Below are positions 18,993 to 27,647 of a stretch of 64,000 bases of DNA, piece after piece. The translations under genes and the position numbers were made by a program. The stretch spans positions 124,001-188,000 of the forward strand of contig CAWCTX010000018.1 of the NCBI GenBank assembly GCA_963798505.1. Direction: 5' to 3'. The notes beneath the pieces are model-generated. The model saw only the letters and a program-made list of their open reading frames with translations. It made no database searches and was not told where the DNA came from. The DNA is from CAVWSM01 sp963798505 (GTDB lineage: Bacteria > Actinomycetota > Actinomycetes > Jiangellales > Jiangellaceae). Numbering within the stretch: position 1 is the first letter of the stretch; every line of letters starts with the position of its first letter.

Positions 18993-19372
18993 CGGACACG
19001 CCGCGCCGCGTGGTCGTCTCCAGCCCCCGGATGCACGCCGCGCGCGTCAACCGCCACCTGGTCACCCGCGAGATCGACGAGCTGACCGGCCTTGGTGAGG
19101 TCTACATCCGCTCGCTGGTGCGGGCGCAGGCCCGGCTCGCCTTCGTGACCGCGGGTGCGGTCGTGCTCGGTCTGGGGGTCCTCCCGATCCTGTTCGCACT
19201 CGTCCCGGCCGCTCGCGCCGCCGACATCGCCGGCATCCCGGTCGTCTGGCTGATCCTCGGGGTGGGGGTCTACCCCTGGCTGCTGGTCGTGGGCACGGTC
19301 TACGTACGCCACGCGGAGCGCAACGAGCGGCGCTTCACCGATCTCGTCGCCCCCGAGGAGTCGACGGAGTGA
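18989..19372 (+). CDS. Small two-helix membrane protein linked to the first symporter
   Basis: A 127-residue protein with two membrane helices (FVTAGAVVLGLGVLPILFAL and IPVVWLILGVGVYPWLLVVG) joined by a short loop, and a charged N-terminal part containing VNRHLVTREIDELTGLGEVY. It is coupled to the LytTR gene by an ATGA overlap and lies 7 bases before the symporter. Small two-helix partners such as DUF485 proteins are usual beside solute:sodium symporters, and this one probably plays that role, though the sequence differs from DUF485. The exact function is not known. Confidence 0.75.
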   Translation: MTDTPRRVVVSSPRMHAARVNRHLVTREIDELTGLGEVYIRSLVRAQARLAFVTAGAVVLGLGVLPILFALVPAARAADIAGIPVVWLILGVGVYPWLLVVGTVYVRHAERNERRFTDLVAPEESTE

Positions 19373-19379
19373 CCGCGCA

Positions 19380-20897
19380 GTGAGCCACCTGCTCGCGTGG
19401 ACGGCCGTGATGTTCACGATTCTCGCCACCATCGGCGTGGGCGCCTTCGGGCTGCGGCTCTCGCGAACGACGAGCGACTTCTACGTCGCCTCTCGCACGG
19501 TCACGCCGCAGTGGAACGCCGCAGCGATCGGCGGTGAATACCTGTCCGCGGCGTCGTTCCTCGGCGTCGCCGGACTCATCCTGGTCGGTGGCGCCGACAT
19601 GCTGTGGTTCCCGGTGGGCTACACCGTGGGCTACCTGCTGCTGCTGGTGTTCATCGCAGCGCCGCTGCGCCGGTCCGGCGCGTACACACTCCCCGACTTC
19701 GCGGAGGCGCGGCTGGAGTCGACGGCGGTGCGCCGAGTGGCGAGCGTCATGGTCGTGCTCATCGGCTGGCTCTACGTCATGCCCCAGCTCCAGACCGCCG
19801 GTCTGGTGGTGCGCACGCTGACCGGCGCGCCGACGTGGGTCGGAGCCGCGCTGGTCGCGCTCGTCGTACTCGTCACCGTGCTGTCCGGCGGGATGCGCAG
19901 CATCACTTTCGTGCAGGCGTTCCAGTACTGGCTCAAGGTGACCGCGCTGGCCGTGCCCGTGGTGTTCCTGCTGCTCGCCTGGGACGCCGACGGTGCGCCG
20001 ACGCCCGCGCTCGCGCCCGAGTCGTGGCGGCTGCCGATGACCGGTGACGAGCCGCACGAGCTGTACACGACGTACTCGCTGATCCTCGCGCTGTTCCTCG
20101 GCACGATGGGGCTGCCACACGTCCTCGTCCGCTTCTACACCAACCCCGACGGGCGGGCGGCGAGACGCACGACGGTCGGGGTGCTGGCCCTCGTCGGCGG
20201 GTTCTACCTGCTGCCGACCATCTATGGCGTGCTCGGCCAGGTGTATGCCCCCGACCTTGTCGCGTCCGGCCAGGCCGACACGGTCACACTCGTCCTCCCC
20301 CAGCGCCTGGTCGGAGGAGTCACCGGCGACCTGCTCAGCGCACTCGTGACGGCGGGCGCCTTCGCGGCCTTCCTCTCCACGTCGTCCGGCCTCACCGTGT
20401 CCGTCGCCGGCGTGCTGTCGCAGGACCTGCTCGCCTCGCGCATCCGGGACGGCGTGACCGCCTTCCGGTTGGGCACGTGCGCGGCGGTGACGGTGCCGTT
20501 CCTGCTCGCGCTCATCGGCCAGCGACTCGCGGTGGCCAACGTCGTCGGGCTGACGTTCGCCGTCGCGGCGTCGTCGTTCTGCCCCTTGCTGCTGCTCGGC
20601 ATCTGGTGGCGCCGGCTCACCACAACCGGGGCGATCGCCGGGCTCGTCGCCGGCGGCGGCCTGTGCGCCACCGCCGTGCTGCTCACCATCAGCGGCGGGC
20701 CGTACGGCGGATGGATCGGCACGCTGCTCGGTCAGCCCGCGGCCTGGAGTGTGCCGCTCGCGTTCGTCACCATGGTCGGCGTCTCGTTGCTGACTCCCGC
20801 TCGGCAGCCGGCAGGCGTGGCGCGCACCATGGTCCGGCTGCACACGCCGGAAGGCCTCGACATCGACCGCGACTCGGCTCACCCCTGGCACCGCTGA
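19380..20897 (+). CDS. Sodium:solute symporter (SSS family), first copy
   Basis: A 505-residue member of the SSS/SLC5 family with about 13 membrane helices. The family motif appears as WNAAAIGGEYLSAASFLGVA, followed by GLPHVLVRFYTNPD and the ALVTAGAFAAFLSTSSGLTV segment, all close to acetate/pyruvate transporters such as ActP and MctC. GTG 19380 follows the small membrane protein after 7 bases. It sits in the operon of the LytS/LytTR pair, so carboxylate uptake controlled by that pair is likely. The precise substrate cannot be read from sequence. Confidence 0.9.
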   Translation: MSHLLAWTAVMFTILATIGVGAFGLRLSRTTSDFYVASRTVTPQWNAAAIGGEYLSAASFLGVAGLILVGGADMLWFPVGYTVGYLLLLVFIAAPLRRSGAYTLPDFAEARLESTAVRRVASVMVVLIGWLYVMPQLQTAGLVVRTLTGAPTWVGAALVALVVLVTVLSGGMRSITFVQAFQYWLKVTALAVPVVFLLLAWDADGAPTPALAPESWRLPMTGDEPHELYTTYSLILALFLGTMGLPHVLVRFYTNPDGRAARRTTVGVLALVGGFYLLPTIYGVLGQVYAPDLVASGQADTVTLVLPQRLVGGVTGDLLSALVTAGAFAAFLSTSSGLTVSVAGVLSQDLLASRIRDGVTAFRLGTCAAVTVPFLLALIGQRLAVANVVGLTFAVAASSFCPLLLLGIWWRRLTTTGAIAGLVAGGGLCATAVLLTISGGPYGGWIGTLLGQPAAWSVPLAFVTMVGVSLLTPARQPAGVARTMVRLHTPEGLDIDRDSAHPWHR

Positions 20898-20917
20898 CGC
20901 GAGCGCGCGCTTCTCTC

Positions 20918-20970
20918 CGACACAACGACACCTTGCGTCGATAGGTTCGACGCTGGGTGGCGTTGTGTCG
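20918..20970 (+). repeat. Long hairpin with ATAGGTT loop (family 1, copy A)
   Basis: Arms of 23 bases (20918-20940 and 20948-20970, three mismatches) flank the loop ATAGGTT. The element follows the first symporter by 20 bases and may serve as its terminator. The loop and the adjoining GCGTCG/CGACGC recur at 58890-58944, and the loop again at 23160-23208. Confidence 0.7.
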
Positions 20971-20978
20971 AAACCAAT

Positions 20979-21052
20979 CGACCGCTCGGCGCAGCGGACC
21001 GACCGTTCGTCGCGCCGCGGTCGACCACAGAGCGAAGCGCAGGGACCGCTCG
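20979..21052 (+). promoter_or_regulatory. Direct repeats, possible LytTR binding sites
   Basis: CGACCGCTCG at 20979-20988 and CGACCGTTCG at 21000-21009 are direct repeats 21 bp apart, two helical turns. A third near-copy, GGACCGCTCG, begins at 21043. LytTR regulators bind pairs of direct repeats with this spacing, and the sites lie upstream of the DUF485/symporter operon. Binding is inferred. Confidence 0.4.
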
Positions 21053-21155
21053 CCGCACGGCCCGTACGCGGGCCTCCCGCCGCTCCAGCCCGGCTCCTAG
21101 CGTTCGCCGACAACACCGGCGTGCGACGCCGGACACAGCCGTCCTGGAGGTCCCC

Positions 21156-21509
21156 TTGAGCACGCTCGACGAGAACGAGCGGTCTGCGGAGACACCCGAT
21201 CGCGACGCTTACCTGGCCATGCAGGCGAACCCTGAGTTCGCCGAGCTGCGCCGCCGTCTGCGCGGGTTCATCTTCCCCATGACCGTCGCCTTCATGTCCT
21301 GGTACTTCCTCTACGTCTTGCTGGCCGCCTACGCCCACGAGTTCATGGCACGGCAGGTCTTCGGCAACATCAACGTCGGTCTGCTGCTCGGCCTCGGGCA
21401 ATTCGTCTCGACGTTCCTCATCACCTGGGCGTACGTGCGCTTCACCAACCGCAGCACCGACCCGATCGCGGAGCGGCTGCGCGCCGAGCTGGAAGGGGTG
21501 ACCAGGTGA
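21156..21509 (+). CDS. DUF485 membrane protein
   Basis: A 117-residue DUF485 protein (YjcH-like) with two membrane helices, FPMTVAFMSWYFLYVLLAAY and VGLLLGLGQFVSTFLITWAY, joined by AHEFMARQVFGNINVG, the most conserved part of the family. It starts at TTG 21156, supported by GGAGG six bases upstream, and its stop overlaps the GTG of the symporter (GTGA). DUF485 proteins are regular partners of ActP-type acetate permeases. Confidence 0.92.
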   Translation: MSTLDENERSAETPDRDAYLAMQANPEFAELRRRLRGFIFPMTVAFMSWYFLYVLLAAYAHEFMARQVFGNINVGLLLGLGQFVSTFLITWAYVRFTNRSTDPIAERLRAELEGVTR

Positions 21510-23137
21510 CTGCCACGCAGGTCTTCGCCCAGGACGACATCGGCAGCCCGACCGTCAACATGGGCATCTTCGCCCTCTTCGTGGCCGCCACGCTGTTCAT
21601 CGTCTTCCGCGCCTCGCGCAACAACCGCAGCGCCGCCGACTACTACGCGGCCGGCCACGCGTTCACCGGCCCACAGAACGGCGTCGCGATCGCCGGGGAC
21701 TACCTGTCGGCTGCGTCGTTCCTCGGCATCGCGGGCGCTATTGCCATCAACGGCTACGACGGCTTCCTCTACTCGATCGGCTTCCTCGTCGCGTGGCTGG
21801 TGGCTTTGCTGCTCGTCGCCGAGATGCTGCGCAACACCGGCCGCTTCACCATGGCTGACGTCCTGTCGTTCCGCATGCGCCAGCGGCCGGTGCGCACCGC
21901 TGCCGCGATCTCTACACTCACCGTCTCGTTCTTCTACCTGCTGGCCCAGATGGCCGGAGCCGGCGGCCTCGTCGCGCTGCTCCTGGGTGTCGAGGGTCGC
22001 GGCGGGCAGAGCATCGTGATCGCCATCGTCGGCGCGCTGATGATCGTCTACGTCCTCGTCGGCGGCATGAAGGGCACCACATGGGTGCAGATCGTCAAGG
22101 CGGTGCTGCTCATCTCGGGTGCCGCGGCAATGACGTTCTGGGTGCTGGGCAAGTACGGGTTCAATCTGTCGGAGCTGCTCGGTGACGCGGCCGCGGCCGG
22201 TTCGTCGCTCGAGCCGGGTGCGCAGTACGGCAGGTCGGACACGTCCAAGCTCGACTTCATCTCGCTCGCGCTCGCCCTCGTGCTGGGCACCGCCGGCCTG
22301 CCGCACGTGCTCATGCGGTTCTACACGGTGCCGACAGCCAAGGAGGCGCGCCGCTCGGTCGTGTGGGCGATCAGCCTTATCGGCCTGTTCTACCTGTTCA
22401 CGCTGGTCCTGGGCTACGGCGCCGCGGCGCTGGTCGGCAAGGAGACGATTGCCGCAGCACCCGGCAAGGCCAACTCGGCGGCCCCGCTGCTCGCGTTCGA
22501 GCTCGGCGGCACGCTGCTCCTGGGCGTGATCGCGGCGGTCGCCTTCGCGACGATCCTCGCCGTGGTGGCCGGGCTCACGATCACCGCGTCCGCGTCGTTC
22601 GCGCACGACGTGTACGCACAGGTCATCAAGCGTGGCAACGTGTCGTCGCGCGACGAAGTCAGGGTCGCTCGCCTGACCGCGATCGTCATCGGCATCGTGG
22701 CCATCCTCGGCGGCATCGTGGCCAACGGGCAGAACATCGCCTTCCTGGTGGCCCTCGCCTTCGCCGTGGCTGCGAGCGCCAACCTGCCGACGATCCTTTA
22801 CTCGCTGTTCTGGAAGCGGTTCAACACCCGCGGCGCGCTGTGGAGCCTCTACGGCGGTCTCATCAGCTGCGTGACGCTCATCGTGTTCTCGCCGGTCGTG
22901 TCGGGCAAGCCGGCCGACCCGGTCACCGGCAAGAGCCCGTCGATGATCACCGACCCGTCGATCGACTTCCACTGGTTCCCGCTAGACAACCCGGGCCTGG
23001 TCTCGATCCCGCTGGCGTTCTTCCTGGGCTGGCTGGGCACGGTGACCGCCAAGGAGAAGGCCGACTCGGACAAGTACGCGGAGATGGAGGTGCGTGCGCT
23101 GACCGGGGCAGGCTCGGCGAAGGCAGTCGTCCACTAG
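21506..23137 (+). CDS. actP: Cation/acetate symporter (ActP-like)
   Basis: A 543-residue SSS-family symporter, about 13 helices, closest in pattern to ActP and MctC: FTGPQNGVAIAGDYLSAASF, ADVLSFRMRQRPVRTAAA, GLPHVLMRFYTVPTAKEARR and SFAHDVYAQVIKRG. It is translationally coupled to DUF485, and acetyl-CoA synthetase follows, so acetate or a similar short carboxylate is the expected substrate. Upstream direct repeats suggest control by the LytTR regulator at 18225. The gene is intact. A perfect hairpin follows it. Confidence 0.9.
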   Translation: MTATQVFAQDDIGSPTVNMGIFALFVAATLFIVFRASRNNRSAADYYAAGHAFTGPQNGVAIAGDYLSAASFLGIAGAIAINGYDGFLYSIGFLVAWLVALLLVAEMLRNTGRFTMADVLSFRMRQRPVRTAAAISTLTVSFFYLLAQMAGAGGLVALLLGVEGRGGQSIVIAIVGALMIVYVLVGGMKGTTWVQIVKAVLLISGAAAMTFWVLGKYGFNLSELLGDAAAAGSSLEPGAQYGRSDTSKLDFISLALALVLGTAGLPHVLMRFYTVPTAKEARRSVVWAISLIGLFYLFTLVLGYGAAALVGKETIAAAPGKANSAAPLLAFELGGTLLLGVIAAVAFATILAVVAGLTITASASFAHDVYAQVIKRGNVSSRDEVRVARLTAIVIGIVAILGGIVANGQNIAFLVALAFAVAASANLPTILYSLFWKRFNTRGALWSLYGGLISCVTLIVFSPVVSGKPADPVTGKSPSMITDPSIDFHWFPLDNPGLVSIPLAFFLGWLGTVTAKEKADSDKYAEMEVRALTGAGSAKAVVH

Positions 23138-23159
23138 GCCCCCCGCCCCCTGCACCACC

Positions 23160-23208
23160 GATCAGGGGCACCCTTGTCCAATAGGTTTGGACAAGGGTGC
23201 CCCTGATC
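23160..23208 (+). repeat. Perfect 21-bp-arm hairpin with ATAGGTT loop (family 1, copy B)
   Basis: Arms 23160-23180 and 23188-23208 are perfectly complementary over 21 bp around the loop ATAGGTT. It lies 22 bases after the actP stop and 28 before acs, so it probably terminates actP transcription or partly attenuates read-through into acs. The loop is shared with the hairpins at 20918 and (inverted) 58890. Confidence 0.75.
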
Positions 23209-23236
23209 AAGACCACGAGCTGAAGGTGAGACCAAG

Positions 23237-25211
23237 GTGTCGAACGCAGAGCCCACGCTCTCCAACCTGCTGCACGAGAACCGCCGTTTCGCCCCGCCCC
23301 CCGAGCTGGCCGCCGCAGCCAATGCGCAGCCCAGCCTGTACGACGAGGCCGCCGCCGACCGGCTCGCCTTCTGGGACAGGCAGGCGCGGGAGCTCATCTC
23401 CTGGCAGCAGCCCTGGGGGCAGGTCCTCGACTGGTCCAACCCGCCCTTCGCCAAGTGGTTCACGGGCGGCACGCTCAACGTCGCCTACAACTGTGTGGAC
23501 CGCCACGTCGAGGCGGGCTACGGCGACCAGGTCGCCTATCACTGGGAGGGCGAGCCAGGCGACACCCGTACGCTCACCTATGCCGACCTCAAGCGCGAGG
23601 TGAGCAAGGCCGCCAACGCACTGCTCGAGCTGGGCGTGCAGAAGGGCGACCGGGTCGCGATCTACATGCCGATGATCCCGGAGACGGCCATCGCGATGCT
23701 CGCCTGCGCGCGCATCGGTGCGCCGCACTCGGTGGTGTTCGGCGGGTTCTCTGCCGACGCGCTCAAGGGCCGAATCCAGGACGCCGACGCGCGAGTGGTG
23801 ATCACGGCCGACGGCGGCTACCGGCGCGGCGCGGCGAGCGCGCTCAAGCCGGCCGTTGATGAGGCGGTCACCGAGTGCCCCGACGTGCGCAGCGTGCTCG
23901 TCGTGCGCCGCACCGGGCAGGACGTGCCGTGGACCGAAGGCCGCGACGTGTGGTGGCACGACCTGGTGGAGTCGCAGTCCGAAGAGCACACTCCGGAGGC
24001 GCACGACTCCGAGCACCCGCTCTACATCCTCTACACCAGCGGCACGACGGCGAAGCCCAAGGGCATCCTGCACACCACCGGCGGCTACCTCACCCAGGTC
24101 GCCTACACGCATCGCAACGTCTTCGACCTCAAGCCCGACTCCGACGTCTTCTGGTGCGCCGCCGACATCGGCTGGGTCACCGGGCACTCCTACATCGTCT
24201 ACGGACCGCTGGCCAACCGGGCGACGACCGTGATGTACGAGGGCACGCCCGACAGCCCGCACAAGGGCCGCTGGTGGGAGATCGTGCAGAAGTACGGCGT
24301 CACGATCCTCTACTGCGCGCCGACCGCGATCCGTACGTTCATGAAGTGGGGCAGCGACATCCCCGCGCAGTTCGACATGTCGTCGCTGCGGCTGCTCGGC
24401 TCGGTCGGCGAGCCGATCAACCCGGAGGCGTGGATGTGGTACCGCGAGAACATCGGCGGCATCGCGGTGTCCAATCGTCGACACGTGGTGGCAGACCGAG
24501 ACCGGCGCCATCATGATCAGCCCGCTGCCCGGAGTCACCGAGACCAAGCCGGGCTCGGCGATGCGGGCGCTGCCGGGCATCGGCTCGGATGTCGTGGACG
24601 ACCAGGGCACGCCGGTGCCTAACGGAGGTGGCGGCTACCTGGTGCTCACCGACCCCTGGCCGGCGATGCTCCGCACGATCTGGGGTGACGACCAGCGGTT
24701 CCTCGACACCTACTGGACGCGCTTCCCCGAGCAGGGCTACTACTTCGCCGGCGACGGCGCGAAGAAGGACGAGGACGGCGACGTCTGGCTGCTCGGCCGG
24801 GTCGACGACGTCATGAACGTCTCCGGGCACCGCATCTCCACGACGGAGGTCGAGTCGGCCCTCGTCTCGCACCCCAAGGTGGCCGAGGCCGCGGTGGTCG
24901 GCGCGACCGACCCGACCACCGGTCAGGCCATCGTGGCGTTCGCGATCCTGCGCGGCAACGCGGGTGACGGCGGCGAGGAGATCGTGCAGGAGCTGCGCAA
25001 CCACGTCGCCAAGGAGATCGGGCCCATCGCCAAGCCACGCCAGATCATGATCGTCGCCGAGCTGCCCAAGACGCGGTCCGGCAAGATCATGCGGCGGCTG
25101 CTCCGCGACGTGGCCGAGAACCGCCAGCTCGGCGACGTCACCACGCTGACCGATTCAGCCGTGATGGACCTGATCAAGACCGGCCTGGCCACCGGCAAGT
25201 CGGAGGACTGA
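23237..25211 (+). CDS. acs: Acetyl-CoA synthetase (one frame break)
   Basis: AMP-forming acetate:CoA ligase, about 657 residues, converting acetate, ATP and CoA to acetyl-CoA. Core motifs are present: the phosphate-binding loop YTSGTTAKPKGILHTTGGYL, WCAADIGWVTGHSYIVYGPL, the DTWWQTETG acetate/adenylate motif, YFAGDGAKKDEDGDVWLLGR, the hinge region GRVDDVMNVSGHR and the acetylatable Lys in TRSGKIMRR. One frame break lies at about 24465-24475, where the expected DRCPIVDTWWQ is disturbed by one extra base; both halves are fully conserved, so the enzyme is probably intact in the cell. GTG 23237 has a GAAGG site. It follows the acetate symporter. Confidence 0.93.
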
Positions 25212-25224
25212 CGCGGGCGCGGAG

Positions 25225-25313
25225 TCGATCACGTTAACGTGGTCATCCTGGTCTGAACGAGGCCTGCAAGCCGCGCTCCGACCGGGTCGATCACGTTAAC
25301 GTGATCGACCCGG
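25225..25313. repeat. Two copies of a TCGATCACGTTAACGTG palindromic repeat
   Basis: A perfect 32-bp palindrome without loop spans 25282-25313, centred on GTTAAC. A second, shorter copy at 25225-25244 repeats 17 bases identically and breaks symmetry at one position. The pair lies between the convergent acs and YidB-like genes (stops at 25211 and 25326), where a bidirectional terminator would be expected. Confidence 0.7.
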
Positions 25314-25325
25314 CGGACTCGCGGC

Positions 25326-25727
25326 CTACTTGCCGCCCCCAAGGAACTTGCCGATGATGTCCTGAAGCCCACCCATGTCGGGGACCTTGCCGTCAGGAGT
25401 CACCTTGTCGACCAGTTGAGGGAGCGTCTCGGCCAGGTCGTTCTCGACGGCCTCCTTGGACACGCCAGTCTGCTGGGCGATCTTCTCGACGGTGTCGGTG
25501 CCGAGGGCCTGTTCGACCTCCTGGGCGGAGATCTTGGCGTTCTCTCCGGTGCCAACCCAAGACTCGGCCTTGTCGGCCATCCCGGAGCCCGTGAACTTGC
25601 CCAGCAGCCCACCCAGGTCAAACCCCTGACCTTGGCCGCCGCCAAACATACCGAGCAGGCTCTGCAGCACGTTGCCCTTCTCGCCGCTGCCGAGCAGTCC
25701 GCCGAGCATCTTGCCGATGTCGGACAT
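25326..25727 (-). CDS. YidB/DUF937-like protein
   Basis: A 133-residue protein starting MSDIGKMLGGLLGSGEKGN, with a Gly-rich low-complexity N-terminal half (GMFGGGQGQGFDLGGLLGKF) and a helical C-terminal half (ISAQEVEQALGTDTVEKIAQ, QTGVSKEAVENDLAETLPQL) ending in GKFLGGGK. This is the DUF937/YidB pattern. ATG 25727 has an AGGAGG site 8 bases upstream; a longer open frame upstream lacks support. No function is established for the family. It stands alone. Confidence 0.85.
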   Translation of the reverse strand: MSDIGKMLGGLLGSGEKGNVLQSLLGMFGGGQGQGFDLGGLLGKFTGSGMADKAESWVGTGENAKISAQEVEQALGTDTVEKIAQQTGVSKEAVENDLAETLPQLVDKVTPDGKVPDMGGLQDIIGKFLGGGK

Positions 25728-25840
25728 CGAGCGCACCTCCTGACGGGGTCCCCGGACGGGTGTCCCGTCCAGGACGCTAGACCGTCGCCCGCGAGTCCGC
25801 ACGCGCAGCGCAACTCGGCAGCGGCCAATACGGTGGTGGC

Positions 25841-26305
25841 GTGTTGGCGCGCGAACTCGCCGAGGAGTTCCCGGTCGTACGCCTGGATACGCCCGCTCTC
25901 GAGGCCACCCGCCTGCTCGCGGAGCGGAGGTTGCCCGGCCTCGTCGTCGTCGACGACAACAACCAGCCCCTTGCCGTCCTGCCGGGCAGCCAGGTGCTGC
26001 GCTTCGCACTGCCGGAGTACGTCGAGGAGGACATCTCGCTCGCCAGCGTCTACAGCGAGAGCGACGCCGACAACTTCTGCGCGCCGCTGATGGGCCGCGC
26101 TGTCGCCGAGCTGATGCCCTCTCCGCAATACCTGCCCAAGCGTGAGCGCGACCGGCCGCTGGTTCGCGGCGATGCCACGCTCATCGAAGTCGCCGCCACC
26201 ATGGCCCGGCAGCACTCGCCGGTCGTCGCGGTCGTCGACGGCGGGAAGATCGTCGGTGTCATTACTGTCCATCGGCTCCTTGGCGCTGCTCTGCCTCCAC
26301 GATGA
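25841..26305 (+). CDS. CBS-domain protein
   Basis: A 154-residue protein of two CBS repeats: the first (VRLDTPALEATRLLAERRLP, GLVVVDDNNQPLAVLPGSQV) and the second (RGDATLIEVAATMARQHSPV, VAVVDGGKIVGVITVHRLLG). CBS pairs bind adenine nucleotides and commonly gate transporters. The gene overlaps the permease downstream by four bases (ATGA), a strong sign that it regulates that permease. GTG 25841 is the first start of the frame. A direct interaction is inferred. Confidence 0.88.
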   Translation: MLARELAEEFPVVRLDTPALEATRLLAERRLPGLVVVDDNNQPLAVLPGSQVLRFALPEYVEEDISLASVYSESDADNFCAPLMGRAVAELMPSPQYLPKRERDRPLVRGDATLIEVAATMARQHSPVVAVVDGGKIVGVITVHRLLGAALPPR

Positions 26306-27612
26306 GCGACCACAGCTCGCTCGTCGTCGTCAGCGCGATTGCGGTCTTCGTCATCGTCTACGTCGTCATCGCCACCGAATGGCTGCACCGCACCAAGGCT
26401 GCACTGATCGGCGGCGGCGTCATGCTGCTGATCGGTGCGCTCGACGAGCACTCGGCGTTCTATTCCGAGGACACCGGCATCGCCTGGTCGGTCATCTTTC
26501 TGCTGTTCGGCATGATGGTGATTGTCGGCATCATCAAGCAGACGGGCGCGTTCGAGTACCTCGCGATCTGGGCGGTCAAGCGTGCCCGTGGCCGCCCCTA
26601 TCCCGCACTCGTGCTGCTCTGCCTCATCACGGCCGCAGCCTCTGCTCTGCTTGACAACGTCACCACCGTGCTTCTGATCGCGCCCGTCACGATCTTCGTC
26701 TGCGACCGCATCGGTGTACCCCCCGCGCCGTTCCTCATCGCCGAGGCCATCGCGTCCAACATCGGCGGCACCGCGACCCTCATCGGCGATCCGCCCAACA
26801 TCATCATCGCGAGCCGATCTGGCCTGGGGTTCAATGACTTCCTGCTCAATCTCGGGCCGATCGTCGTCGTCCTGATCGTGGTCTTTGTGGTCATGGCCAA
26901 GTGGCTGTTCCGCGACGCGTTCGTTTACGACCCCGACAAGGCCGAAGCCGTCATGAGCCTCGAGGGCCGGCGGGCAATCCGAAACCTGCCGCTGCTGCGC
27001 CGCTCCCTGGTGGTGCTTGGCATCGTGCTGATCGCCTTCGTCCTGCACGACGCGCTCGGCCTCGAACCCAGCGTCGTGGCGGTGCTCGGTGCCGGTGCCC
27101 TGGTCCTCGTCAGCGGGCTCAGCACGGGGGACTACCTCGCCGAGGTGGAGTGGGAGACCCTCGCCTTCTTCGTCGGCCTGTTCCTCATGGTCGGCGGGCT
27201 CGTCAACGTAGGTGTCATCGAGTGGGTCGGTGACCGCCTCATCGAGAGTGTCGGCGACCAACTGTTCCTCGCCGCGACAGTGCTGCTGTTCGGCTCTGCG
27301 ATCATCTCCGGCTTCATAGACAACATCCCGTACGTCGCCACTGTCGCTCCGATCGTGGCCGGGCTGGTCGCGGCCAACGAAGGCAACCCGCAGGCCGTCG
27401 CCCTGTGGTGGGCGCTCGCCCTCGGCGCCGACCTGGGCGGCAACAGCACGGCGATCGGCGCCAGCGCCAACGTCGTGGTCACCGGCATCGCGGGACGCAG
27501 CGGATACCCCATCTCGTTCTGGATGTTCACGAGGTACGGGCTCGTGGTGACAGCGGTGACGGTGCTCATCGCCTGGCCGTACCTGTGGCTGCGCTACTTC
27601 GCCTTCACGTAA
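26302..27612 (+). CDS. ArsB/NhaD-type ion transporter (SLC13/IT superfamily)
   Basis: A 436-residue permease with about 11-12 helices. Family hallmarks are LLDNVTTVLLIAPVTIFVCD, ASNIGGTATLIGDPPNIIIA and, in the second repeat, SGFIDNIPYVATVAPIV and LGADLGGNSTAIGASANVVV. The repeated DN-T/I and GG-x(2-3)-IGxxxN segments are those of the ArsB/NhaD/CitM superfamily. The substrate may be Na+/H+, arsenite, a divalent ion or a dicarboxylate; the NhaA gene next door favours Na+/H+ exchange. It is co-translated with a CBS protein. Confidence 0.85.
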   Translation: MSDHSSLVVVSAIAVFVIVYVVIATEWLHRTKAALIGGGVMLLIGALDEHSAFYSEDTGIAWSVIFLLFGMMVIVGIIKQTGAFEYLAIWAVKRARGRPYPALVLLCLITAAASALLDNVTTVLLIAPVTIFVCDRIGVPPAPFLIAEAIASNIGGTATLIGDPPNIIIASRSGLGFNDFLLNLGPIVVVLIVVFVVMAKWLFRDAFVYDPDKAEAVMSLEGRRAIRNLPLLRRSLVVLGIVLIAFVLHDALGLEPSVVAVLGAGALVLVSGLSTGDYLAEVEWETLAFFVGLFLMVGGLVNVGVIEWVGDRLIESVGDQLFLAATVLLFGSAIISGFIDNIPYVATVAPIVAGLVAANEGNPQAVALWWALALGADLGGNSTAIGASANVVVTGIAGRSGYPISFWMFTRYGLVVTAVTVLIAWPYLWLRYFAFT

Positions 27613-27647
27613 CACAGCATCGGTAGGCTCGACGGCATGGAGGTGCA

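Noticed and set aside
19335..21401. A 688-codon minus-strand open frame opposite the symporter genes
   Set aside because: It is the high-GC antisense shadow of the intact symporter and DUF485 genes, with low-complexity Arg/Asp/Glu composition and no recognisable motif. The same applies to the 547-codon frame at 21329-22972, the 521-codon frame at 26050-27615 and the 467-codon frame at 23207-24610.
24460..24480. Programmed frameshift in acs
   Set aside because: No slippery site or following structure is evident, the gene is not known for frameshifting, and the window has many similar one-base breaks.
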